Part shown: one piece after another, positions 6,058 to 13,527 of the stretch
Layout of the letters: every line of letters begins with the position of its first letter
Numbering within the stretch: the stretch's first letter is position 1
Assembly: GCA_041753575.1 (NCBI GenBank)
Contig: JBGSUA010000191.1
Coordinates: 1 to 25,401 of the forward strand
DNA length: 25,401 nt
Direction: 5' to 3'
From: CG2-30-51-40 sp041753575
Lineage (GTDB): Bacteria; Desulfobacterota; DSM-4660; Desulfatiglandales; Desulfatiglandaceae
Program-made: the position numbers and the translations under genes
The notes under the pieces: generated by a model
The model's database searches: none
The model's input: only the letters and a program-made list of their open reading frames with translations
Told to the model about the DNA's origin: nothing

Positions 6058-8865
6058 TCAACGAAGAGGATCCTTCTTTTAGGCTGGGACGGGGCCGACT
6101 GGAAGGTCATCAACCCGCTTATGGATGCGGGGAAGATGCCCAACCTGGACCGCCTCGTCAACGAGGGTGTCATGGGAAACCTGGCAACCCTTTTCCCTGA
6201 CCTATCCCCCATGCTGTGGACCTCAATTGCCACAGGAAAAAGACCATTCAAGCACGGAATCCTTGGTTTCACGGAGCCTGATCCCCACGGCAGAGGGATC
6301 AGGCCCGTTATGAGTCTATCCAGAAAGACCAAGGCGTTCTGGAACATCTTGAGCCAGTCGGGCATGAGGTGCAATGTGGTCGGCTGGTGGCCTTCTCATC
6401 CTGCAGAGCCCATAAACGGGGTCATGGTTTCAAACCATTACAAAGGCAATTACCGTCCCCTGGGCGAGCCCTGGCTTTTACCCTCCGGAGCTGTCCACCC
6501 CGCAAGGCTTGTGAAAAATTTTGAAGAACTCAGATGGCATCCCCAGCTCCTGAGCGAAGGCCATATCCTTCCCTTTGTGCCCAGGGCCGCGGATGTTGAC
6601 CAGGATAAGGACCGCCGGCTCGAGACCATAGCCAGGATTATCTGTGACTGCAGCACCACCCAGAACGCAGCCATGGCCCTAATGATACACGAGCCGTGGG
6701 ACCTGACTGCGGTCTATTTCGATGCCATAGATCATTTTTCCCACGCCTTCATGCGCTTTCACCCGCCCGCCCCTGATTGGGTCCCCAAGCGCGACGCAGA
6801 GATATACGGCCAGGTGGTTGAAAGCGGCTACATATATCACGACATGATGCTGGGAAAGATTCTCCGGCAGGCGGGAGACGACACGACGGTCATCCTGGTC
6901 TCAGACCACGGCTTCCATTCGGATCACCTGAGGCCCAGACACATACCCAGGGAACCGGCAGGCCCGGCGGCCCAGCACAGGGCCCACGGCATATTCGTCA
7001 TGAAAGGCCCTGGTATAAAGGCGGATGAACGCATATACGGCGCATGCCTTTTGGACATCTGCCCCACCATATTGTGCCTGCTTGGTCTGCCTGTCGGACA
7101 GGACATGGACGGCCGCCCCCTGGTGGATGCCTTTGAAAGACCACCTGAGGTAGGGACGATAGAGAGCTGGGATCTCCTTGAGGGGGAGTCGGGGATGCAC
7201 CCGGAGGAGCGGATGAGCGACCCTATTGAGGCAAGTGAGGCCATAGAACAGCTTGTGGCCCTCGGCTATATAGAAAGGCCCGACGCGGACACGGAGAAGG
7301 CGGTTAGACAGACGGTCAGGGAGCTTAAGTACAATGAGGCGAGGAGCTACATGGACGCAGGCTTGTACGGGCCGGCCGTCACCCTGCTCAAGGACCTTGC
7401 CGGAACATGGCCTTATGAGTACCGCTTCGGTATCCAGTTGACAACCTGCCTTAAGACCGTCGGAAGGGTCAAGGATGCAAGGGCGGCCCTCGATGGGGTG
7501 TTTAAAAGGAAGCTTGAAAGGGCCAAGGCTGCAAGAAAGGAAATCGCCGGCATAAGGAAGAAGATAAAGGAAAGGGGAGAGAAGAAACCAAACCCTGAGG
7601 AGATTAAAAGGCTGACTGTGCTCAGGTCGCAGGCATCCGTGGATGACTACGCAATGCAATATCTGAAGGCCGCTATAGCCATGGCTGAAGGAGATCTTCA
7701 CTCGGCCCTGAAACATTGCAAGCAGGCTGAGCTTGCGGATGACGGGCAGCCTGGGCTTTATCTCCTGATGGGCGAGATATCTCTCAAGATGCAACTCTGG
7801 GATGAGGCGGAGGCATCGTTTTCTGTCGCCCTCAAGCTTGATCCTGAAGGAGCCACCGGGCACCTGGGGCTCTGCAGGGCATTGATGGCAAAGAGGAGGA
7901 GCCAGGAGGCATTGGAAGCCGTCTTTGAATCCCTGGCTCTTGACTACCACAATCCAATGGCCCATTACCTTCTTGGTACCATACTTCACAGATCGGGGAG
8001 ACTGCCTGAGTCAATATTGGCCCTGAAGGTGGCGGTAAGGCAGAATCCGAATTTCGTAGAGGCGTTGAGGAGACTCGCCCATATCTACAAGAGAAGGCTC
8101 AGGGACGGCGGAAAGGCTGAAGAATACCTTGCGCTGGCCCGCGAGGCGTCAAAGCGGTCGAAATCGCTAAGGAAGACTATTGCCGTCCCGGCCGACCTGG
8201 AAAACAAGGGCAATGCGACTACTTCCCAGCTATTGCGCGGAGGGTCGGACTCGGCGGTCTCTCCTGTCCATCTGAATACCGTATTGCCAGACCAATCGCG
8301 TGTGATAACAATAGTGTCAGGGCTTCCCCGTTCAGGCACCTCCATGATGATGCAGATGCTTGATGCAGGTGGATTTGAGATCCTGAGCGACGGAAAAAGG
8401 GTGCCTGATCATGACAATCCGCGCGGATACTATGAATATGAGCCTGCAAAACGGATAATCAGGGATATCTCGTGGTTGCATGAGGCGGAGGGTAAGGCGG
8501 TCAAGATAGTGGCGCCGCTTTTGAGATATCTTCCCGCCGGCCGCAGCTACAGGGTTATCTTCATGGAGCGTGGTATTTCGGAGATCACCGCCTCCCAGGA
8601 GGCCATGCTGGGGCGCAAGGCTGAAGGGAAATCCTTGGCGCGCGGTAAGAGGCTTTCCGACATCCTGGCCCGACAGGTGAAAGATGCCAAGGCCTGGATT
8701 GCCGGCAGGGGGATCCCAGTGATTTTTCTGGAGTATCGCCGCTGCCTTTCAGAACCTGAGACGGCTGCCGAAGAGGTCTCCCTGTTCCTTGGAACGGATC
8801 TTCAAGTGATTGCAGCGGCAAAGGTGGTTGCCCCGTCGCTTTACAGAAAAAGGAGCAGTATTTGA
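6055..8865 (+). CDS. Fusion protein: AP-superfamily phosphodiesterase, TPR repeats, sulfotransferase-like P-loop domain
   Basis: A protein of about 936 residues (914 if counted from ATG 6121, the numbering used here) with three parts. Residues up to about 345 are a type I phosphodiesterase/nucleotide pyrophosphatase-like domain. The metal-binding strand RILLLGWDGADW lies just before ATG 6121. Then come the nucleophile region LSPMLWTSIATGKRP (28-42), DAIDHFSH (201-208), SDHG (261-264) and AQHRAHG (284-290). Residues about 400-675 are tetratricopeptide repeats interrupted by a Lys/Glu-rich helix (about 462-498). Residues about 725-914 look like a sulfotransferase: a 5'-phosphosulfate-loop-like GLPRSGTS (734-741) and an R-G-I-S segment (817-820) resembling the 3'-phosphate site. 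The sequence ends with the basic SLYRKR. No signal peptide is seen, so a cytoplasmic place is likely. I extended to ATC 6055 because starting at 6121 would remove a metal ligand. Substrate is unknown; modification of surface protein or glycan is inferred from the neighbours. Confidence 0.82.
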   Translation: MSTKRILLLGWDGADWKVINPLMDAGKMPNLDRLVNEGVMGNLATLFPDLSPMLWTSIATGKRPFKHGILGFTEPDPHGRGIRPVMSLSRKTKAFWNILSQSGMRCNVVGWWPSHPAEPINGVMVSNHYKGNYRPLGEPWLLPSGAVHPARLVKNFEELRWHPQLLSEGHILPFVPRAADVDQDKDRRLETIARIICDCSTTQNAAMALMIHEPWDLTAVYFDAIDHFSHAFMRFHPPAPDWVPKRDAEIYGQVVESGYIYHDMMLGKILRQAGDDTTVILVSDHGFHSDHLRPRHIPREPAGPAAQHRAHGIFVMKGPGIKADERIYGACLLDICPTILCLLGLPVGQDMDGRPLVDAFERPPEVGTIESWDLLEGESGMHPEERMSDPIEASEAIEQLVALGYIERPDADTEKAVRQTVRELKYNEARSYMDAGLYGPAVTLLKDLAGTWPYEYRFGIQLTTCLKTVGRVKDARAALDGVFKRKLERAKAARKEIAGIRKKIKERGEKKPNPEEIKRLTVLRSQASVDDYAMQYLKAAIAMAEGDLHSALKHCKQAELADDGQPGLYLLMGEISLKMQLWDEAEASFSVALKLDPEGATGHLGLCRALMAKRRSQEALEAVFESLALDYHNPMAHYLLGTILHRSGRLPESILALKVAVRQNPNFVEALRRLAHIYKRRLRDGGKAEEYLALAREASKRSKSLRKTIAVPADLENKGNATTSQLLRGGSDSAVSPVHLNTVLPDQSRVITIVSGLPRSGTSMMMQMLDAGGFEILSDGKRVPDHDNPRGYYEYEPAKRIIRDISWLHEAEGKAVKIVAPLLRYLPAGRSYRVIFMERGISEITASQEAMLGRKAEGKSLARGKRLSDILARQVKDAKAWIAGRGIPVIFLEYRRCLSEPETAAEEVSLFLGTDLQVIAAAKVVAPSLYRKRSSI

Positions 8866-8894
8866 GCCGGTTCCAAGTAGGTTGAGAGGCCGCC

Positions 8895-9383
8895 ATGGAA
8901 GATCAATACCATTTCGAAAATGTATGGAATGTCGTAACGCTTGAGCTCAAGAAGGATCTGATTGAGTTCTGGAAGAGAAACAATGCCCTTCCACCCGGCG
9001 AGGATCCTGAAGAAAGGGCCTTGCAGGCGATCTTTGTTGTCAGGGATGCGGAAGGAAAGATCGTCTCTGCCTGCACTGCAAAGAAGATATATGTGAGGAG
9101 GTTCCGAAATTACTTCTGGTTCTACAGGACCATGACCGACCGTGATTGCAGGTTCAAGGGCCTGGCGCTCGACCTGCTTCTTAAGGCCAAGAACTTCCTG
9201 GAGAAACTTTTCAAGGAAGACGCTGACAGAAGCTCAATCGGCATAATATTGAATATTGAAAACAGAGAGGTGGCAGAGAGATTCAGGCAGGCGGTCTTGC
9301 CCAGAACGAAGGCGGTCTTCATGGGATACAACACCGCGGGGCAGCAGATAAGGGTCTGTTATTTCGAAGGGGCGGAGATCTGA
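8895..9383 (+). CDS. GNAT-like N-acetyltransferase-fold protein
   Basis: A 162-residue protein not matched to a named family, with the layout of a GNAT acetyltransferase. Hydrophobic strands (AIFVVRDAEGKIVSACTAKKI, about 45-65) are followed by CRFKGLALDLLLKAKNFLEK (85-104), which resembles the Arg/Gln-x-x-Gly-x-Gly/Ala acetyl-CoA loop and following helix. A strand then leads to NIENREVAERF (120-130), the position of the usual GNAT Asn. The first Gly of the classical loop is not present, so activity is uncertain. It starts 29 bases after the fusion gene with GAGAGG at 8884-8889 and is probably cotranscribed with it. Acetylation of the same target is inference. Confidence 0.6.
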   Translation: MEDQYHFENVWNVVTLELKKDLIEFWKRNNALPPGEDPEERALQAIFVVRDAEGKIVSACTAKKIYVRRFRNYFWFYRTMTDRDCRFKGLALDLLLKAKNFLEKLFKEDADRSSIGIILNIENREVAERFRQAVLPRTKAVFMGYNTAGQQIRVCYFEGAEI

Positions 9384-9438
9384 ATGCCGGATTCCTGGGT
9401 GACGCCCTTGTGTTTCTTGATAGTTTCCCAAGGGAACC

Positions 9439-9639
9439 TCATTTCGGCAGCCTGTAGGCTGGCGGCTCCTTTGCGGAGTCGAGCATGGCTTGGAGACTGT
9501 CCCTCTCCTGGCGGGCTGCGGCCAGGCGCTTTTCAATATCCGACTTTTCGGATTCTGAAGCGGTGAGGATCTTCTGCTCAAGAGCCCCTACATCCTTTTT
9601 GAGGCGGTAAAGGTCCTTTGCTATCAGACGCAGGGACAT
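9439..9639 (-). CDS. Small helical protein, 66 residues, unknown function
   Basis: I do not recognise a named family. The protein starts MSLRLIAKDLYRLKKDV and is then a charged amphipathic helix rich in Glu, Lys, Ala and Leu with heptad-like spacing, so a short coiled coil is likely; it ends in a Pro/Arg tail. There is no signal peptide or Cys. The start ATG at 9639 (minus strand) has GGAGAGG about ten bases upstream. It overlaps the 3' end of the exported coiled-coil gene by 16 bases, a typical operon arrangement that favours translation. It converges with the GNAT-like gene with a 55-base gap. Confidence 0.6.
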   Translation of the reverse strand: MSLRLIAKDLYRLKKDVGALEQKILTASESEKSDIEKRLAAARQERDSLQAMLDSAKEPPAYRLPK

Positions 9640-10097
9640 GAAATGCCTACCTCTCCGGATACTTTTTCGGGCCTTGGCAGGTTCACTTTCTTAGGCTGAT
9701 TGTCGTCCGGTTCTTCAAAATAGCGGTAAAGTTTCTTTTTCAGCCTTTCCATCTCCTTTTTGAGCCATGGGAGGATCTCCTTTTCAATGGTATTTCGGAA
9801 TGACTTCTCAAGGATTTCTATCTCGCTTCCAAGACGTTCCAGTGCCCTCTTGAACTTCTTGGCAGCATCGCTCTCGGGCACGGATTCAAGGAACTCCTTA
9901 AGCTTTTGAAGTTCTTCCTTCAAGGATTCAAGATCCCCCTGGCTATGGTCTTCTCCTTCATCCTCCGAAGGGGGCGTAACGCGCATGACTCCTGGAACTG
10001 CGTTTCCTTGAGCGCAGGCACCGGATTCAAATGCTGCAAGGGCAAACGCGATCAGCAGGAAAAGGAAGGCTGCACAATAAATTGATGTTTTTTGCAT
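9624..10097 (-). CDS. Exported coiled-coil protein of unknown function
   Basis: A 157-residue protein with a clear signal peptide: MQKTS, then a hydrophobic core (about residues 6-23) and a small-residue region around ESGACAQG. A lipobox is not convincing, although a Cys lies at about residue 28. The mature part has an acidic stretch (PPSEDEGEDHSQGD) and then a long charged helix (about 55-130, many Leu/Glu/Lys heptads), ending in a Pro/Lys-rich tail with CPC near the C-terminus. GAGGTG lies seven bases before the ATG. It follows the HD-domain gene after 17 bases and is probably in the same transcript. A periplasmic, envelope-associated role is all the sequence supports. Confidence 0.72.
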   Translation of the reverse strand: MQKTSIYCAAFLFLLIAFALAAFESGACAQGNAVPGVMRVTPPSEDEGEDHSQGDLESLKEELQKLKEFLESVPESDAAKKFKRALERLGSEIEILEKSFRNTIEKEILPWLKKEMERLKKKLYRYFEEPDDNQPKKVNLPRPEKVSGEVGISCPCV

Positions 10098-10114
10098 CTT
10101 TTCACCTCAAAAGG

Positions 10115-10678
10115 CTAATCCAGAGGTAGTGTCTCTTCAGCGGCAAGTGATGAGACTGCCTCCGGACCGAAGGTGAGGGTATTGAAAAGCCGCTTTTCAA
10201 CAACCCTGCACATGCTGAAATTCGCCCTGATGGCCTCTTTGATTTTATCGTTATTTCGGCCATAGCGCTCAATGATGTAGTCAAGGCGGTCTTCCAGGGG
10301 GACTACCCGATCGTGCTTAACTCGCTTATCGGAATAATACACGATCTCTTCTTCGGAAACTGTTTCAGGGATGCCGGCCGCGGGAAAGCGAACGTGCCTG
10401 GATACTATCTCCGCTATCTCGTCGCAGCGCTCCTCAAGGCAGATCATCTTGCCAAGTTCGCAGTGATCTCCGCCCATTTGGAGCGCCGAGATCTTTCCGA
10501 TATCATGGAGCAGCGCTCCCGCCGTTGCCCGTTCAACGGAGACGTCGCATCCTCCGGCGGCAAGGGATCGTGAAATAAGCCTTGCGATCTTCGCCACCAC
10601 TACTGAATGATCCCTGATATGCTCAGGCATCCTGTGAATCTCCATTATATGAAAACATCTCTTGACGGAAGGGATCAT
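10115..10678 (-). CDS. HD-domain (HDIG-type) phosphohydrolase
   Basis: A 187-residue metal-dependent phosphohydrolase of the HD superfamily. Metal ligands visible in order are His24 (RDHSVVVAKIA), His58-Asp59 (LLHDIGK), His72 (GGDHCELG), His95 (VSRHV) and Asp117 (YYSDKRV). This is the small standalone form seen in many bacteria, whose substrates (nucleotides or phosphorylated metabolites) are mostly unknown. I chose ATG 10678 because the conserved MIPSV start begins there; a TTG two codons earlier (10684) is possible. A TATAAT lies about 23 bases upstream on the minus strand. The exported coiled-coil gene follows. No response-regulator or membrane domain is attached. Confidence 0.88.
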   Translation of the reverse strand: MIPSVKRCFHIMEIHRMPEHIRDHSVVVAKIARLISRSLAAGGCDVSVERATAGALLHDIGKISALQMGGDHCELGKMICLEERCDEIAEIVSRHVRFPAAGIPETVSEEEIVYYSDKRVKHDRVVPLEDRLDYIIERYGRNNDKIKEAIRANFSMCRVVEKRLFNTLTFGPEAVSSLAAEETLPLD

Positions 10679-10700
10679 AATCAAATCTTGTCCTGACGTG

Positions 10701-10706
10701 ATTATA
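10701..10706 (-). promoter_or_regulatory. Candidate -10 element for the HD-domain operon
   Basis: The minus strand reads TATAAT at 10706-10701, a perfect -10, about 23 bases before ATG 10678. A matching -35 at the usual spacing is poor, so an activator or another sigma factor may be involved. Confidence 0.4.
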
Positions 10707-10753
10707 CAGGTGCTTAGCCGCTGATAGGCTGTTAGTCATTGCGTATCGCATAT

Positions 10754-10785
10754 TCTTAAAGCCCTACAGTCTTAAAGCCTACAGT
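10754..10785. repeat. Imperfect tandem direct repeat in the divergent promoter region
   Basis: TCTTAAAGCCCTACAGT (10754-10770) is followed at once by TCTTAAAGCCTACAGT (10770-10785), with one C deleted in the second copy. Two tandem copies in a promoter region could be a regulator site or replication slippage; the sequence does not decide. Confidence 0.5.
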
Positions 10786-10999
10786 CTATCTACCTGCGTA
10801 ATTAATAATAATTAACAACTCCTATTGAAAGTGGCAAGCTAAAACCTTCTTCCAGACCTCTAGGTGCGCTCTATAAGGTTGACAGGAAGAAACAGTATGC
10901 TCTAGTCTAGTTTCTATAAGCTCTTTAAGATAAGAAATAATTACTTAACAGGACAATTAATCATCTAATTGAATTAAGTTTTATGCGCGGGAGCCTGCC

Positions 11000-12364
11000 A
11001 TGAGCGATTTTTCTCAAAACAACACAAGAATAACCACCTTCCACATTCTCCAGAAGGAGCAGCGGCATCTGAAAGCCCAGCTTCGGCTTCATTCCAAATG
11101 GAAAAAGTCCGTGCTGATTATACCCTGTTTGGCCACGGAATTTACCGATCCCCAAAACCTTCCTGTCTTCAAAAATATTCTGAGACAGCTCAAGGAGGTG
11201 ACCTACCTTTCCCACATTATCTTCGGCCTTGACAGGGCCACGGAGGAGGAGGCCCGGATCCTGTGGGAGATGCTCGGGTCCATGGGCATGAGGAACCACA
11301 TCATCCAATGGAATGACGGCCCCGGCTTCCAGGCTATCTACAGGGATCTTTCCGATGCCGGCTTCAATGTCCAGGAGGCCGGCAAGGGAAAGAACATGTT
11401 CCTGAGCTTCGGGATCGCCATGGCCCTGGGGGCACACTCAGTAGGGTTGATAGACGCGGATATCCGGAGCTTCATGAGGGATCAGGTAGATCGGCTACTT
11501 TATCCCGTGGTGGTGCTCGGCTATGATTTCTCCAAGGCCTATTACGCCAGGCTGAAGGAGGGCACCATGTACGGGAGGGTGAAAAGGCTCCTTCTGGATC
11601 CCCTGCTCCTGGCCCTCAAGAGAAAATTCACTGAGAGCAAAGAAGAAAAGATGATGCGTCTGATTGATTTTCTTTTGGGATTTCATTATCAGCTTTCCGG
11701 CGAGGTAGCCTTCCATGTGGATCTCCTGAAGAGGATGCGCTTTGCCACCAATTGGGGGGTGGAGATCTTCACCCTGATAGAAGTATATAGAAAGGCATCC
11801 TCTGCGGCCCAGGTGATGTTCAGCCTATCCCCCTTCGACCACAAACACCAGGAGATATCTCTGAAGGATGAAACCAAGGGCCTCCACAGGATGGCCATTG
11901 ACATCGTGACGACCCTGATGAACGCCCTTATCATAGAGGAGGGCCTCGAGATCGCCGACACCTTCTTCCGGGATCTGGCTGTGACTTATCAAGCAATAGG
12001 AGAGGATCATGTGAAGAAATATTCCGATGACGCGAGCTTCAGCAACCTCTCCTACGACCAGGACGCGGAAGACGCCATGGTCAAGGGCGTTTTCAGGGAA
12101 TCGGTCTTGCAGGCAGGGGACATGTTGACCTCTCCCTACCGAATGACCGAACGGTTTCTGCGTCTGGTCCATTCTTATGAAGAATTCACGCCCTTTCTAG
12201 AGAAGGGGCTGGCGAAGGCCATAATGGCCGTGGAGGAGAAGGAGGAGCGATCCCTCTTCGAGATACCCCAGACTGTTTCCTGGGAGAGGGTTTCAAAGAA
12301 GCTCCCGCGAATCTTCTATGATCTTATAGATGCCGTTGAGGAGGAAAAGAAAAGATTTTCCTGA
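11000..12364 (+). CDS. gpgS: GT81-like glucosyl-3-phosphoglycerate synthase
   Basis: A 454-residue GT-A fold glycosyltransferase. It most resembles glucosyl-3-phosphoglycerate synthase (GT81), which joins a sugar from NDP-glucose to 3-phosphoglycerate as the first step to glucosylglycerate. Landmarks are a first strand SVLIIPCLATEF (37-48), GKGKNMFLSFGIA (128-140), the metal/nucleotide motif DADI (152-155), a Tyr/Lys-containing FSKAYYARL (177-185), LSGEVAF (232-238) and NWGVEIFTLIEVY (251-263). The helical C-terminal third is longer than in minimal enzymes. The strongest functional support is the next gene, a MpgP/GpgP-type phosphatase 14 bases downstream. Mannosyl-3-phosphoglycerate synthesis is the alternative. 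The start ATG 11000 is preceded by a weak GGGAG (10989-10993). Confidence 0.78.
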   Translation: MSDFSQNNTRITTFHILQKEQRHLKAQLRLHSKWKKSVLIIPCLATEFTDPQNLPVFKNILRQLKEVTYLSHIIFGLDRATEEEARILWEMLGSMGMRNHIIQWNDGPGFQAIYRDLSDAGFNVQEAGKGKNMFLSFGIAMALGAHSVGLIDADIRSFMRDQVDRLLYPVVVLGYDFSKAYYARLKEGTMYGRVKRLLLDPLLLALKRKFTESKEEKMMRLIDFLLGFHYQLSGEVAFHVDLLKRMRFATNWGVEIFTLIEVYRKASSAAQVMFSLSPFDHKHQEISLKDETKGLHRMAIDIVTTLMNALIIEEGLEIADTFFRDLAVTYQAIGEDHVKKYSDDASFSNLSYDQDAEDAMVKGVFRESVLQAGDMLTSPYRMTERFLRLVHSYEEFTPFLEKGLAKAIMAVEEKEERSLFEIPQTVSWERVSKKLPRIFYDLIDAVEEEKKRFS

Positions 12365-12378
12365 AGAAAGGGGGCTTT

Positions 12379-13221
12379 TTGAAAGAACCGCTCCGCCTGT
12401 TGGTCTTTACAGACCTGGACGGGACCTTGCTGGATCATGATACCTACTCGTGGGAAGCGGCTAGCCCCGCCATGGATCTGTGCAAGGAACTCCATATTCC
12501 GATTGTCATAGTATCCAGCAAAACAAAGGCAGAGATAGATCCCCTCCGGAGGAGGATGGGTCTGTCCGATCCCTTTGTGTCCGAAAACGGGGGAGGCATC
12601 TTTTTCCCCAAAGATTCCTTATCAGGGAGCCCGCCGGCGGAGGCCCGGGATGAGGGGGATTTGTGGAGGTGGTCTTTGGGGGTCCCATATCCGCGCCTGA
12701 CGGCAGCCCTCCGGGAGATCAGGCAGGAACTGGGCTGGGAGATACGGGGATTTTCGGACATAAATATTGCGGAGATCGCGCGCCTTACGGGGCTCGGCCC
12801 TGAGGATGCCATGGCCGCGGCGGAAAGGGAATATGATGAACCTTTCCTGGTCCTGGGTCCCGAGGGGTTCGATCTCTCGCGCCTGGAAGGCGCCGCGGCC
12901 CAGAGGGGACTTTCCATGACCTCGGGCGGCCGATTTTTTCATCTCACCGGAGGCTGTGACAAGGGAGAAGCCGTGGCAAAATTGAAGGAATGGTACCGGC
13001 GCGTTTCCGGGCGAAGGACTAAGGCTGTTGCCCTGGGGGACGCGAGAAACGATCTTCCGATGCTCAGGATGGCGGATCTTCCAGTCCTGGTGCGCCCGAG
13101 AAAAGGCGGTCTTCCGGAGGAGGAGATCAAGGGCCTGTGGATTACGGATGAACCGGGCCCGAAGGGCTGGAACCGGGCGGTGCTGGAGATCATCGCGAGG
13201 GTGCGTGATTTCAGCAAATGA
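12379..13221 (+). CDS. gpgP: HAD-IIB glucosyl-/mannosyl-3-phosphoglycerate phosphatase
   Basis: A 280-residue HAD-superfamily phosphatase of the Cof/MpgP subgroup that removes phosphate from glucosyl- or mannosyl-3-phosphoglycerate to give the compatible solute. Motif I is FTDLDGTLLD with Asp12 (nucleophile) and Asp14. Motif II is VSSKTKAEI (about 45-53), the SENGGGIFFP loop is typical of MpgP, Lys in CDKGEAV is motif III, and GDARNDLPML is motif IV. The start is TTG 12379 behind a purine-rich AAAGGGGG; no ATG lies between it and motif I, so a start near here is required. It follows the synthase by 14 bases and completes a two-step pathway. Which sugar is used cannot be told from the phosphatase. 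Confidence 0.85.
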   Translation: MKEPLRLLVFTDLDGTLLDHDTYSWEAASPAMDLCKELHIPIVIVSSKTKAEIDPLRRRMGLSDPFVSENGGGIFFPKDSLSGSPPAEARDEGDLWRWSLGVPYPRLTAALREIRQELGWEIRGFSDINIAEIARLTGLGPEDAMAAAEREYDEPFLVLGPEGFDLSRLEGAAAQRGLSMTSGGRFFHLTGGCDKGEAVAKLKEWYRRVSGRRTKAVALGDARNDLPMLRMADLPVLVRPRKGGLPEEEIKGLWITDEPGPKGWNRAVLEIIARVRDFSK

Positions 13222-13235
13222 TCAAGGAGGAGCAA

Positions 13236-13466
13236 ATGACCGAGATAAATCCTAGCTCAGTAAGACAGGCCGATCGATACCCCCAAGATCTATCTGTCCA
13301 CACCGCCCGGCGTGAAGGGCATTGGAACGATCTTCAACCTCATGGAGCCTCTGGATTCCCTCTGGACGAAGATTAAGTACAGCAGGCCAAGGAGGTCATT
13401 GAGGAGGACTGCATGGTCTTTGAGCTGGCCAAACCATACCTGCTGCGGCAGTGGGGGAAGCGCTGA
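13236..13466 (+). pseudogene. Frame-broken remnant of a small gene in the gpgS-gpgP operon
   Basis: AAGGAGG (13224-13230) precedes ATG 13236, an excellent start in operon position. The frame begins MTEINPSSVRQADRYP but then loses protein-like character and stops at 13374. A different frame gives KIYLSTPPGVKGIGTIF and on to LDSLWTKIK (about 13285-13376). The first frame then resumes with QQAKEVIEEDCMVFELAK and PYLLRQWGKR, ending at TGA 13464-13466. Joined with two compensating one-base shifts, the parts give a continuous protein of about 76 residues. I do not recognise the family. This is either a decayed gene or two sequencing indels in an intact small gene. No single frame makes the whole product. 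Confidence 0.5.
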
Positions 13467-13527
13467 CGGGAGAAGAAGCCCTCCGGGAGCCGGGATCGGC
13501 CGACCGCCCCCATCCTCCACAATGCGC

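Larger units (their letters stand above)
10685..10999. other. AT-rich divergent intergenic region
   Basis: About 315 bases, clearly richer in A+T than the genes on either side, between the divergent HD-domain and glycosyltransferase genes. It holds the TATAAT for the minus-strand operon, an imperfect tandem direct repeat at 10754-10785, and a TTGACA at 10879-10884 that could serve the glycosyltransferase gene but lacks a convincing -10. No open frame here looks coding, and no tRNA-like fold was seen. Confidence 0.6.

Noticed and set aside
6901..7989. Long 362-residue open frame on the minus strand
   Set aside because: It lies wholly antisense to the phosphodiesterase-TPR region, which has clear motifs; the antisense product is rich in unlikely residues and has no recognisable domain.
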